Below are positions 36,707 to 49,203 of a stretch of DNA of 64,000 nucleotides, one piece after another. The notes below the pieces were generated by a model. It searched no databases and was not told the origin of the DNA. It saw only the letters and a list, made by a program, of their open reading frames with translations. The position numbers and the translations under genes are program-made. The stretch's first letter is position 1, and each line of letters begins with the position of its first letter. Origin of the DNA: Paramecium pentaurelia. Taxonomy: Eukaryota > Ciliophora > Oligohymenophorea > Peniculida > Parameciidae. The stretch is taken from contig CAJJDO010000011.1 of assembly GCA_905183005.1 (NCBI GenBank), forward strand, positions 831,928 to 895,927, written 5' to 3'.

Positions 36707-37264
36707 TCAATAAGGAGATTAATTGGATATTATGCTATCTATTTCTTCACATTCATATTATTTTGACTTTTTAAATACTTTTCTTTCTAATTTTGTATAT
36801 GAAATTGCTTATAAACTTGAAATACTTTAATTTGTGCTTGCAAAACTTAATTGAGTCTTTCTTCTTTCAAGAAGTGAATTTACTTTTAATGAAAGTTAAG
36901 ATGATTTGATAGTTGAATCTGGTGTATTATCTGAAAAATCCCTTTCAATTTCTAGAGTTGTATAGGCTCTTCTTTTGTTGTTATTTCTTAAGTTAGAATA
37001 GTAACGATCTTATTTGGCTTTTGGATCTGTTTTCATTTTAATATTCATTGAGCTTAAATAGTCAACTATGGACAACTCAATTTATAGACTTTTTTTTTTA
37101 AATTCATTCACTTCCTGACATTCTCTAATACTTAATTCAATTGATCTTCCTGAATGCCCTCCATAAAAATCATCCTCATCATTCATCTATATGCTTGATT
37201 AAGATATTCTAGAAAGATTAAGTCCTCTAATATTAACTGGCTATTACTATTATTCAACTTCCAT
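36707..37264 (-). CDS. Unknown charged protein, 185 residues
   Basis: Intronless frame of 186 codons, ATG 37264 (MEVEQQQQPVNIRGLNLSR) to TGA 36707-36709. The protein is polar, rich in Ser, Lys, Arg, Glu and Gln, with segments DDFYGGHSGRSIELSIRE, AKQDRYYSNLRNNNKRR and a short Glu-rich end. No signal peptide, membrane segment or known domain. Codon use is like its neighbours. Likely soluble and partly disordered. Confidence 0.7.
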
Positions 37265-38481
37265 ATAAATATTTTATTAATGTTTTGATGCTTTTAATGA
37301 TATCACAAAATATCTATCATAACTAAAGTAACTTAATATTAAAGATAAGATATGACTTTTCTAAAATTAAATGAAAATCATTGAAAAATTACGAGAATTA
37401 TGGTTTAATTAATTTTGCCAACAAACTTATACTATTCTCATTATTGTTTTAACGAATTCAAATATTTATTTTGATTTAAAACTATGAGTGATATAATTAT
37501 TCAGTGAAATCAAATATTTATTGACATGTTTAATTTTAATCACTACTCTCAAAGAATAAAGTATAACCAAATTTATCGCGTTTCATACTATTATTACTAA
37601 ATAATTTAAATTTTTAGCTTCCTTCTCAAAACAAAGAATTAATTTATATTTAAAGACTTGGTATAATTACTTAACATCAAATACAATTAATGAAATAATT
37701 TAAGTAATTGTAATTCAAACAAATAACTAAATCAAACTTTCAAATTGACTGAACCTTATTAAAATTCTTTTACTAATTGAGCCAATAATAAAACGAAACT
37801 TAATCATCCTGTTAATTCAAGTTAATAATAAAAGTTATAGAATAGAAAGTTGATAAAATGATAAATTACAATTAAATGAATTAACTTATAATTAAATTTG
37901 AAACAATTCTAAATTTTAAGAACTCAGAATTCTTTTGCTTCTCTAGGCTTTTAATGTTAGAAAATTAAATGATTCATCTAAAACCAAAATTGAATAATAA
38001 TATAAAAATTTGATTAAAATTGGAACTAGTTATTATTGAAAATCAATCAACTATTTCAAAAGATATTGAATTTTATAATTCCAATAGAATCATTTATTAT
38101 TAAGATATCTATATCTATATTATAAAAAAAGAATGAATGAGATAAGTTTATTTAATAATTAAATGGGATTTAACTTTATCAAAAAATTTACTTATACTTT
38201 TATTATGAATTAACATAATCACTATTAATAAATTGCGAATAGACATTAATATAAATTATTGTTCTCTCCTATTTTTAAATATTTCTCTCAAATTTAAACT
38301 TTTTTATTATTAATTGATTTCTAAATACCATTGAGGTTTTTTGGATTAGGGGTATATATTGAAAAATCGTTTTATTTATGATTACATAATTTATTTGAAT
38401 TAATTAATAAAAGAAAGTAACAATCAAAAATGTTATTTTTCCACTACTTTAATAATTACATTAATTATTTACTTATTTGAA
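37265..38481. other. Intergenic, about 1.2 kb
   Basis: The longest clear intergenic space before 58 kb. It separates divergent starts of the unknown gene on the left and the ANTH gene on the right. I see no coding frame with sensible composition, no repeat unit and no RNA-like fold. An RNA gene or a diverged gene cannot be excluded by eye. Confidence 0.5.
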
Positions 38482-39598
38482 ATGAAGAAGATAATAAAAT
38501 ACTTTAAGGATTTTTAGTCCTAAACAGAGTTTGAGATTGTATTTAGATATTCAATAATAGGTATTAAGAAGAATTTTAGAGAGTTCTAAATTACACTTAG
38601 TAAATGAACTAAAATACTAAGTTTTATAAGAAGGCTTTAATGGGTAAATAGAGGAATTACATGTTCAATTATCATTTAAGATTTTATATAAACATTTTAA
38701 ATCATGCAGAAATGATATTGCTTCCCTCAAGATATTAATAATTATTCACAGACTTTTATTATCATGTAGAGATTTTGGTGACCATGTTGATTTAGATTAG
38801 GTTTTGATCTATTACAGACAACCAATTAAATAACTTCCTATTCTACAATAATTATATTAGAATTTAATTTTTTAATATCGAGACTATCTTAAGGGGATTA
38901 CAGAAAGAAACCAATATTTTTTGTTATGTTCATGCAAAATTAATGACTTTTATTAAATGGATTTCAAAAATTAATTAGCTTCATAAATTGTTATTGTTTT
39001 TATATTGAAGAAACTAAAATTGGTAAAATATTCCTCTTAATTTAGTTTATACCATATCTAGAGAATATTTTAGTAAAAAAATCTAATAGTTTAATATAAA
39101 ATCTTATAATTTTGATACTAAATGATGCTAAGAATATGTATGAATTTATAGCTTAATTTGTTTTATAAAATCAATGTTTTAAATTATTACTAAATTAGAT
39201 CGTATCTTGGATTAGTCTCCAGATAATACTACAAATATGCTAATGTACTAATTGTATGTGGATTTAATTTAAGTGAATTATTGGATAATTAAGTTATTTT
39301 AATTAGGAAATTTAGCAGAAATTAGTGATAAACTAGAATTTCCATAAATTTTTGAAATTAACAGTGCACAAAATAAAGAATATGAATTATACATTTAGTT
39401 AATTAGAAATAATTATGAGATGGGTTCCCCAGATTATTCACCTAAATTTTAAGATTTGAATTAATTCAAAGTAAATTAATAATATATTAAATATAGAAAT
39501 AAGAAGAGTTTTAAATAGTTCTTCTAAAACCTCAATAATTGAATACAGTATTAGGATAATCAGAAAGACCATTAGAGTATATTGAATCAAATATGTGA
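38482..39598 (+). CDS. ANTH-domain (AP180/CALM-like) clathrin adaptor
   Basis: A phosphoinositide-binding endocytic adaptor. Start ATG 38482 (MKKIIKYFKDFQSQTEFEI), stop TGA 39596-39598. Four introns (22, 23, 23, 26 bases) leave exactly 341 codons. The ANTH signature is VLRRILESSKLHL followed by LKILIIIHRLLLSCRDFG, matching the conserved KHVRRIL... and LKALIVIHRLL... helices. The C-terminal part is short (QQLNTVLGQSERPLEYIESNM) and lacks the long NPF- or DPF-rich tail of animal AP180. The third intron begins GTTTTA instead of GTA. With dynamin and the SNARE gene in the same window it is one of several traffic genes, but these are not clustered as a unit. Confidence 0.8.
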
Positions 39599-39967
39599 GA
39601 GTTTGATAATTTAATTATCTATAAAGAATAAAATGTTTCTTATATAATTTAAGTTTAGTTTAAATTAAAAAATTTAAGAAAATTTGAAAGATCTTCAGAT
39701 TAAATATGTTAATACATATAATTTTTCTTCAATTACCTATAAAATTTTATTGTTGTAATAATATATTTATTAATTTATTCTTTAAAGGCTAAACATAATT
39801 AAATTTAGCTAATTAATAAGTAATGCTATTTCAAATTGATAAAAATTAATCAATTAATAATACCCATATGAAATATATTAGTTATTAATTAAAAGACTAC
39901 TATAAGTGATAACATTTCAATCTAAACTCTCAAAAATAAATTCAATTAAATTACATACAATTTAAGA
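39599..39967. other. Intergenic between convergent genes
   Basis: AT-rich. No supported feature. Confidence 0.55.
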
Positions 39968-40756
39968 TCAAAATAAAAAGTCATATTTAGATTTCTTTTA
40001 TTATCTTTTTGGGAATAAATTTTTAAATTTCTACATTTCTCCTAATGATTTTCTAAAACTCTCTAAATCATCTTAGAGTTCATCTAACAGAATTAAATTA
40101 TTAGTGTTTTTTTATAATAAATGTTCTCGATTTCTAGGAATAGGAGATGGAGAAATCAAAGAAAATTAATTTATTCCCTTTTTTTTTCGTTTTAAGTTTA
40201 TCTATCTTGATGGAGTGAATTCTGGGATTCTAGAAGATGAAATTGGTTTTTCAGAATCTGAATATTATTGAATTAGCTTTTTCATCTGTTCAGAAGATGT
40301 AATATATTAAACTTTTACTAAATCTTAATATTAGGTGAACAGCTTCCTATATAAAATAATAAATAACTTTAATGGACTTGATGGTGTAGCAATACAATTT
40401 CTTATTAATGTTTCTTCTTTTATTGGTGATTTTGTAATCTAGGTTTTTTCTTCATTTTATTTAATCTCTTTATGATTCTTATCTGAATTAGGAGTAATGA
40501 ATTATGGTTTATCAACATAACTTTCTAGTTTAAATGGATGACGTAATGTTTTTATTGCTCTCTCTATTTATTACTCATAAACAGTTTTTTGTCTGCTTTG
40601 CCGATTCCATTTGTTCATTTAATATTCAACTAAATTTGAATTTTCCCCAATAAAGTATTTTACTTGGAAAGCAGGATCGATTTTTTGGAAATTATATTGA
40701 ATTTTTTCTAATATCTGTTATTTTCTAAGGCTGATAGTTCGGGATCTGTCAGACAT
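39968..40756 (-). CDS. Unknown Ser/Lys-rich protein, about 260 residues
   Basis: Open frame of 263 codons, ATG 40756 (MSDRSRTISLRKQQILEKI) to TGA 39968-39970. A 21-base GTT...TAG stretch near 40335 is in frame and could be an intron, shortening the protein by seven residues. The protein has a helical N-terminal third (LVEYQMNKWNRQSRQKTVYE), a disordered Ser/Pro middle (SSSRIPEFTPSRQ) with the basic stretch KRKKKG, and a C-terminal helix (LDELQDDLESFRKSLGEM). No known domain recognised. The basic patch may be a nuclear signal. Confidence 0.65.
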
Positions 40757-41217
40757 TATAAAAAGTAATTAAATAATAACAAATTAGTTGTTCAGTTTGA
40801 GAAATATATAGAGTATAAATAATATTTTGTTAATATTTGAAATCATTAAATAAAATTGAATTCATCTACTTTGAAGAAACTAGAAAATAACAAATTTTGT
40901 ATATTTACTATATTCCAAAAAAAACATAATCAATTTTACATCTATATAGATTATTAAAATAACTAAAATTCAACAACATATATATATACATATATATAAT
41001 ATTAGATTATTAAACAGTTATTTTTAATTCTTAATAATTTACTTTACAAATTCAAGAAGAATTATATTTCTAAATTTTACAATCTAGTACTAATTAAATG
41101 AATATATACTTCATTTAGATTGATGTAAATTTACCATAATTTATTTCAAAAATCCCTCTAACTCACTATTTATATCAAATATTTTAACTTATCTTAATTA
41201 ATAATTCATTTTTAGAA
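40757..41217. other. Intergenic between divergent genes
   Basis: AT-rich, with a (TA)n-like stretch near 40978-41002. It presumably holds both promoters; no motif assigned. Confidence 0.55.
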
Positions 41218-42826
41218 ATGCCAATATCTAAATCATAAAAAAGCAATTCAATTTACTAAACTGGTTTGAAAAAAATAACATAGAAGTTAAGAATGAGTAC
41301 AATTCTATTAATATACACATTTATCATCCTTGGATTTAGTTTAGCAATACTTATTATATGTTAAAACATTCAATTATCGTTGGCTACTGATTAAGTCCAA
41401 TTGATTTCAGAATAAATATTATCATTACAAAACAAAAAGTATTATGAATTCACAAATCTAGAGCTCTCTCAATTTAATCGAAAGATGCTATGTATGTGTT
41501 GAAGTTTGCATTTTATATGATAACATCTAAAATGTCTAAATTAGTATTCTTGAACTATTGGATGAATACTGTAGATCTTAAAATTGTCTAAGAACTCTAG
41601 CACTGCAATATAATGCAACAATTAAATCAATAAATATAAATTTCAAGTAATTGTTATACAATTTTTGGTAATTTCAGCCTTCAAGATGCTTAAATAAAGC
41701 CTTTTGAAAATATGGTGAATCTTTTGCATACTCATTAATACACCTTTGATTTCTACATTGTTTCTTAATAAATATATTTAATATCTATTGTAGACAATTT
41801 ATTTACTGTTTATTATCCGACAAAACCATAGAATGAAACTTTAGAGGCCTTTCAATAATAGTGGTTCACAAATTACACTTAAGAACTCTAAACTACAAAA
41901 CAATTTATTCCATATAAAATCAGTAAACTGTTTTAAATGACTAACTATAATTACTTATTGGCTACATATTCAAATATACTCTTTAATCCAAAACTATAAA
42001 TTACAGGAATAGCATCATTATTAATCAATTTTCCTAAATTACAAGATTTTTTGTATATGGATAAATTAAGTTTGATGATTCTAGATGAAGATGGAACCCT
42101 TGTTTATTCAAAAAGCTTTATAGATCATCAAATGGAAAATAAAACTGATTATATATATAATGAAACTTTAACAGGATTTAATATCACTGATTGGGAGGAG
42201 ATAAAATTATCTATAAACCAAACTATATATCCAATTTACAAGTACAATAGTTTATTAAAATAAAATGTATATATAAAAGCATCTTAATTACCTTAAACAG
42301 AACTTATAGCATTAACGTATTTATTGTAAATAATATTAGTTTATCAAATAATACTTATGAATAAGAGATTGCTTCAGTATTAAATGGTTAAATTTAAAAA
42401 GTAGTTTCTTGGTTCACAAATATGAGTCTATATGCTATTTTGGTAGATGTTATTATTGTATTACTTACAATTTTACCACTTAGACTATTATTTCGATCAA
42501 CAAACTTAGTATTAGATATGATGATAAAGTATTTAAATGGAAAATTTGATTATAAAATGAAGGATGAAGTATTCAATCATTAATTCCTTTAATCCAACGA
42601 TAATTCATTATCTAAATTATATGAAACTTATTAGAAAATTGACAAAACTTTGAATAATTCCTAATTCGAAAAATCAGAGCAATGCAAGATTATAGAAGCA
42701 TTTCGCTTTTTAAAAAATGAAAAAATAAAGCTGATTTACTAAAAAGATGCATTATATGATTAGGAAGACTTTATTCCTTCATAACTTTTCCACTCCTTAA
42801 TTAAAGTTCATTAAGAAGATATATGA
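41218..42826 (+). CDS. Two-pass receptor-like membrane protein (extracellular sensor layout)
   Basis: Start ATG 41218 (MPISKSQKSNSIYQ); ATG 41293 is in frame but would lose the basic N-terminus. Stop TGA 42824-42826. The layout is a short basic cytosolic end, a transmembrane helix (ILLIYTFIILGFSLAILIIC), an extracellular domain of about 330 residues, a second helix (YAILVDVIIVLLTILPL) and a cytosolic tail of ~120 residues (LVLDMMIKYLNGKFDYKMKDE...). The tail begins like a HAMP-type linker. An intron (23 bases) follows LQNKK; others are needed near 41650, 41750 and 42300. The extracellular part contains motifs such as LMILDEDGTLVYSKSF, which recalls double-Cache sensor domains. No kinase or cyclase domain follows. 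The ligand is unknown. Confidence 0.65.
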
Positions 42827-43059
42827 AAATATAAATAACTTAAAAATGATTTAATTTTTATTACATTTAAATTTTGTCTTATTCTTATCATATATCTTCT
42901 AAATAATTAAGAATAATAATAATTGAAGCATTTAGAATATGGAAATATTATGAAACAATTAAAATCAGATTTAATTATAATATTATGAAAGATGGATATT
43001 TTAAATAAATAAACAAATAAAGTCAAGGTAACTTTGCTTAAAAGTTAAATAGAATAAAA

Positions 43060-44519
43060 TCAAGGAGTTTAGATCATCATCTCTAGACAGGCATAAAATC
43101 TCACGAATGATTAATCCATTTCATATTTTATTCTATCATCAAGAACTTAATTGTAATCCATCATAAATCTTAATTTATAAAATAATCTGTTTAAATTACA
43201 TTTACTTGAGTCTTAAAATTTATGTAGTAAAAATAAAATAATTGAAAGTTTATTATCTTCTGCTAAAATAAGTTCACGATATTTATTTTATTAATCTTAA
43301 GGTCTAGACTATAAATAAATATCAACAATATCATCAGACAATTTTTAAATCAACAGAAATATTCTATATGGCTTAACTTCTTCAAACATTTGTTTCAAAA
43401 TTATAAATAATTCTTTATAAGGTAGATTTTCTTTTTCAATTTATTCAATTGCATTCATAATTTTATTTTACATCTCAATAATTGACATCCTTGAGCTATT
43501 TCTGAAATACTATTCTTATCTTAGTTTTCCAAAATCATGAGCAAAAATATCCTCTTCAAATTCTTTAATCATTGTTTATTATCCAGGTTCAGGATATAAG
43601 GATATATCTAAAGTTTATTATCTTTCCAGTATTTGACCTTCATATTATATCTATTAATTTTAATATTTTAAAGGAATTATCTTTTCAATTAGTTATCCAA
43701 TACATAATTCTTTATCATATATATAATGTTAAACTAGCTTTTAGAAAAACAAACTATTTTAAAGATATTTTTAAATATCATTTAGAGAAATGTATTCTTT
43801 AATTATATCTGAATATGTCAAGTAAATTGTCTATTTTAAAAATTCAAACAGGTTAATTATACTAATAATTAGGTAATCGATCAAACATTTATCTTCCTTA
43901 ATCAAAGCACTTAATTTTCTCTTAGAAAAAAAACAATCTTCAAATTCGATAGTTTAATGTTTTTCTTAAATTTCTAAAGGTAATTGTGTTTTAATAAAAC
44001 TCTTAGTATCAGACATATGATGCAAATTAGGAGATATTGTTATATCGTCTAATTTATCTTTTTTTGATAACACTAATTATTTGTAGAATCTGTCGAATTC
44101 CTTGAGAATTAAATAAAAAAGTGACTTTTCTTTTAACTCATTGATATCATCCATCAAACTTTTTAACAATTAAGAGTCTACGTCACCATCATCTTTATGA
44201 ATCTACTGAGTAATATCTGTTATATTTGCAAAAGATAAAACATAACCAGATTACAAAAAGTCTTTACCAGGTTTTGGAAATTCATACTTTTAAATTACTT
44301 TAAGAAGTTTATCCTTTTAATCAATTTAAAAATTACTTTAAAAAAATCAAGGAAACATTCCAGCATTTCAGTTTTTTCAGATTCATTTTCCAGTTCCTAA
44401 GCTCCTTTTAGCACAATCATTTTAAGCTTTTTTTTAATTTCCATAGCTCTTTTTATTCTTAAAGGGAGACATTCCTTCTTTCGAACTTCATCCTAGCTAT
44501 AACATACTGAGTTTCCCAT
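43060..44519 (-). CDS. Unknown protein with N-myristoylation signal
   Basis: Start ATG 44519, stop TGA 43060-43062; removing a 23-base intron leaves 479 codons. The N-terminus MGNSVCYSQ has Gly2, Ser5-adjacent small residues and a Cys at position 6, a typical myristoylation plus palmitoylation signal. The rest is helical and soluble (for example RIKRAMEIKKKLKMIVLKGA, LLKSLMDDINELKEKSLFY, MFEEVKPYRIFLL). No transmembrane helix and no catalytic motif recognised. Membrane attachment through the acylated N-terminus is inferred. It converges with the receptor-like gene (stops 233 bases apart). Confidence 0.7.
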
Positions 44520-44994
44520 AATTAAACTCTCTGACGTAAATAATAAATTATTATTTAATTAAGAAAAGAGATCTTTACTCTTAAAAATAATAGTCATAAT
44601 ATAATATGCTCTTAATTGAAGTATAGAGCTGCATAATTATCAACTAAATTATCATCAAATTGCATATTATATAACATGATTTTATGATTAATATTTTAAT
44701 TTATCAAATCAGAAATCGATGTGAAATATTGATAAATTAATAGAAATTTAATTTTTAATTTAAACACTTGAGTATAGAATCTTAGATAATAATCAAAAAA
44801 GAATTTATTTATTATTTTTATCATTTTCTTTTTAGATTATATTAAAGTGTACTAAAATTCATATTTATTATTGGTTATCTCTATAAAAAATGATGATAAG
44901 ATAATTCTTAAATTTTTAACATTATTTAATTTATGCTTAAGTATTTCGATGAAAAAAATATTAATATAATTAAATAAATAAACATTGAAAAGAA
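44520..44994. other. Intergenic between divergent genes
   Basis: AT-rich. No supported feature. Confidence 0.6.
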
Positions 44995-46934
44995 ATGAAT
45001 CAATAAGATCAACTTGTAAAAATTACCTTGATAAAAGTGCCCGATGGATATTAAGTTGAAGAAAAAATATATACAAAAATAAAAATTCCAAAAACATTTC
45101 TTGATCAATAAAAAATTACTCAACCAAAACCTGCTTAAAAATAAGTTGTTACTAAACCACCTCCATAAATCAAATAAACATTACCTCCTCCAATTCAACC
45201 TGTTAATATCCATCCACCTATGCCTCCCTAAAATAATTTAGTTCAATCATAAATGGAAAATATTCCCTCTAAACTGATTTGGAATTCTTCCCCAACACCT
45301 TAAAACCCTCATTAAGTTAAGCAAATACCACCCTAAACTTAATGGTTTGCTTAGCCTCAACTCCCCTAAATTCATTAACCTCCACCTCAAATATAATAGC
45401 CCCCTTAACCATAAATACCTATACCAATATAATAGCCATAAGAATAATAAAAACAAGAAATTAGAAGACAATTATCTAAACATTCACTGATAATTCCTTC
45501 CTGTGCTAATTGGTTTTAAATGGAGAGTATCAATGAAATTGAAAAGGAACATTTCCCTGAATTTTTTTCAAATTAACATGTTTCCAAAACACCTGAGCTT
45601 TATAAAAAATAGAGAAATTTTATTGTCAACCTATATAGAAGTTAGCCAAGCACATATTTAACAACAATTGCATGTAGAAAAGTCTTAGCAGGTGATGCAT
45701 GCACAATATCAAGAATACATGGATTTTTATAATATTGGGGTTTAATAAATTATTCTGTTGATCCAGATACATGTCCAAATAAAGTATTACCTCAATAAGC
45801 ATTGACAAAGGGTCTATATAGAACCTTATAATTAAATGCAAAAGATGAGCTTGATGAAAAAAGTGACTTAAATTAATATGAGATAACCTTGATTAATGCC
45901 ATCAAAATATTTTCTAAAAGATATAGGTATAAAAAATATTAAAATTAGACCTGGTTGTTCTTTTTGTGGAATATTATGTGGGCTATAATGGTATTCTGAA
46001 AAAGAGTAGACTCAAAAAGAGAAGTAAGATTAAGATAAAGTAGAGAATGTTAAAGAAGTTGAAAATAAATAGAAAAATTCAATAAAATTAGATTTATGTA
46101 TGAAGTGCTTCTCTAATAATAATTTTCCTAACAGTTTGACATCAGAAGATTTCTAACTAACTAATCTTGAGTAAAAGTTTTAATAATTGCATATCTTATC
46201 TGATTAACCTAGATCTATTTTAAATGATTAAGAAGTGAGCTACCTAATTTCTATTATTCAAGAAACTTCTGATTCAAATTGGGAAAAATTAGCATAACAA
46301 TTAAATTAAACCTTTTCAACTTCTCATACTGAAGAGGAATTGATTCTACACTTTCTTTAATATCCTATTGATCATTTAATAGAAATTGATAAAGTGATAG
46401 ATTCAAAAGAATGCTTAGAGAAATTATCAATTAATGATATATCAAGTAGAATAGCTTTTGAAGAAGTATCTTTATTTTTAATTTTAGCCCAATGTTTTTA
46501 GTGATTAAAAAAATCTTGTTAGCTTTCATTTATCAATTTTCAAAAAATTATTAAATAATTTAAATAAGAAAGATTCAGAATAATTTCTAAAATTAGATGA
46601 AGTGAAATCAAATAGCAACAATGAAGATATTATTGAAGAAGAAAAAAGAGTGATTTAAATGAATTAAGAAACTTTAGAAAGGGCAAAATCTTTATAAAAA
46701 AGAGAAGAAGAGAAATTGAATAATCATATTAATCTTTTAATAAGTTTGTAGATGGAAAAACTAGAACATAAACTCACCTTTTTAGAAGAATACGAAAAAC
46801 TAATACTATATGAAAAGCAATAATTAGAAATTTGTTAAGTAATCTAAAAATCATATTTCTAGAAATAAACGTTGGCAGAAAGACTGGTAATAGTATAATA
46901 GAAACTGTAATATTACTCGGATAATAATTAATGA
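44995..46934 (+). CDS. SWI3/RSC8/SMARCC-type chromatin remodelling subunit (SWIRM-SANT)
   Basis: A core scaffold subunit of SWI/SNF-type nucleosome remodellers. Start ATG 44995, stop TGA 46932-46934; two 22-base introns leave 632 codons. After a Pro/Gln-rich N-terminus (~170 residues), the SWIRM domain reads IIPSCANWFQMESINEIE, FPEFFSNQHVSKTPELY, NFIVNLYRSQPSTYLTTIA and LAGDACTISRIHGFLQYWG. A zinc-binding segment (CSFCGILCG...LCMKC) follows, then a SANT domain (SDSNWEKLAQQL, EEELILHFLQYPI) and a C-terminal coiled coil (LQMEKLEHKLTFLEEYEKL). This order is that of SWI3/SMARCC proteins. A short 87-base gap separates it from the next plus-strand gene. Confidence 0.92.
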
Positions 46935-47022
46935 TAATTTGAGCTATTCATTGCACATATAATTATAAAATTTGTTTCATTTATTATTTTTAATTATATA
47001 CATTTAACTATATTTTTATTAA

Positions 47023-49032
47023 ATGGAAAATTATTAAGATGAACAGAAAGGGGCAGGATAAATTTAGTAACTTTAATTTAATTATGAAATTTTATTAAAG
47101 GATGCAAATTCTAACTCAAACTCTTCTATTGATGAGCTCTAAAAAAAATCATCTATTGAAAAATCAACAAGAAACTCAATAGTTACAATTGATTATTAGA
47201 ATCATGTAAATCAATTATTAAAATAATATGAAATATTGAACTAATTTTAATTGAACAATAAGGTTGATGGAAAAAATGTTAATATAAATTTTTAAAATTT
47301 TTGGGTTATCGAATAAATTATTGTAGATCCTCAAATAGCAGAATACTCTTTAAAAATTGGCTTAGCAACTCTATTACTATTAAAAAGCAATTTGAAAGGT
47401 TCTCTTTACTGTCTTTCAAAAATCATTTCTTTTCGAAATGCAAAAATTACTTAATAGCTTTTAGACCTTGATTGGTCACTATTATATTTAGATGAGTTGA
47501 CAGAAGAAAATTTAGAATTTTTAATTTAAAACTCAGATTTAAAATGCATGTAATAATTATTATTCTCTAAAAATAAGATTGATTTGATTTTGAATATTAA
47601 ATCAGATTATAGCAATAAAATACTTAAAAAAATATTTACTTGTTTAGATTCTTATTGCTTCAACTACAATTATGCAGAAATTCTTTATCAAAAGAAAGTT
47701 ATTGATAAAATTTTAAAATATTTATCTGTTGCCAATTAAGAATGCTTTTAATTAATTGGTTCATTATGTTTATCTTAAAATGCTCAAAATGAAATTTTAG
47801 AAACCGATATTTAAAAAAAATTATATTAAAATCTCAAAAGTAAAAACTCCTAGATTGTTGCTAACTCTTATTATGCATTATCTGGAATCTGTTTTAATTA
47901 ATCGTATTTGTAGCTTAAATTTGTTAATTCAGATTTGCCAAAGTTCATGAAATCTCACTTATCTTAAGCATCTGAAGTTTGTATTATAGATTCGTTGTCT
48001 TAATTAATTTCAAATTTAACTTATAATAATGATCAGGTTAAACAAATTCTTGGTGATTTTATCCCAATTTTAATTGAAATAGTCTTAAATTTTCTTTAAT
48101 ATCTCAAAGATAAAAAATAATAAAAAGAGTAATATTTTAAAGGGATAAAGTCACTCTTAAGAGCACTTTGTAATCTTATTTTTATAAAAACTAATGCAAT
48201 ATTGGCCTGCGAACATAATTTAGCAGGACTCTGTTCCTTACTTTATTCAAATGAATTGATTATTACAGAATATCTTGATTTATTAATAAATCTTGGTATT
48301 CATTAATTGATGAATTAATAATTGCTAATATCTCTTGATAATCTAATACAAACATAGTAATATCAAGAGCATTTGATAAAAATAATAGATAGTATAATTA
48401 GCTCAGCAAAACAATTTAGCAAGTTTATATGCTAAGAATTTAACTTAGTAGCATACAAAAATATTTTAATATAACAGACTGAAAATCATTAAATCATTTA
48501 AAAAATATATAAATTAGTTAGCATTTTGTTGAGTGAAAAATAAAACTTTATTTATTTATAGGAATGTGGACTAATTGATGAGATTAAACCATTTTAGCAT
48601 ATTAATATTTAGTATTATTATGAAAAAATTTAGAACTAATTACAAGAAATAACACATATGTCAAGAATCTTTGGAAATCTAGATGAAAAATCTGAATAAT
48701 TATTTGACATAAAAGTTGTTAAAGGTAATAATAAGTTAAATAATGCTATCTTATAAATCAAAAAGGATTAAATTTCTATCTCATAAAATGGAATTACTAA
48801 ATCTAAGTATATAATTTAAAAACTCAAAGACATTTTAGATTTAGAGATTGAATAAAAGGAATTTAAAAATATTCTCTAAATTAAAAATATTCTAAGATAT
48901 TATTGTTTAGGTTTAATTGGCTATTAAAAATCATAAATAAATAAAATTATAATATAAGCTTAGAACTAGTAATAAAAATAAAAAATCTTTCAGCTACTTT
49001 AACAATTTATATCTGATTAAGTTAAATAATGA
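47023..49032 (+). CDS. Large intronless helical-repeat (ARM/HEAT-like) protein
   Basis: One uninterrupted frame of 670 codons, ATG 47023 (MENYQDEQKGAGQIQQLQF) to TGA 49030-49032. After a polar N-terminus (~130 residues) the protein is a series of amphipathic helices with Leu/Ile-rich spacing, such as LLLLKSNLKGSLYCLSKI, AGLCSLLYSNELIITEYL and LDLLINLGIHQLMNQQLL. This is the look of an ARM/HEAT solenoid, perhaps importin-alpha-like in its N-terminal basic linker, though no clear repeat consensus was confirmed. No catalytic motif or membrane helix. Its length and lack of any intron are unusual here. Confidence 0.7.
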
Positions 49033-49203
49033 AATTTACTATTTTTATTTTATCAATATGAAAAACTTGATTTTTTTATAAACTTAAAATTTTTTTCAAT
49101 GAATATTTAATGTCAAAAATTATATAATAAACAATTTTAACCTTAATTTATATAGATTATTTAATCACAATATAACAAAAACCCTCAAAATAATCAATTA
49201 GAT

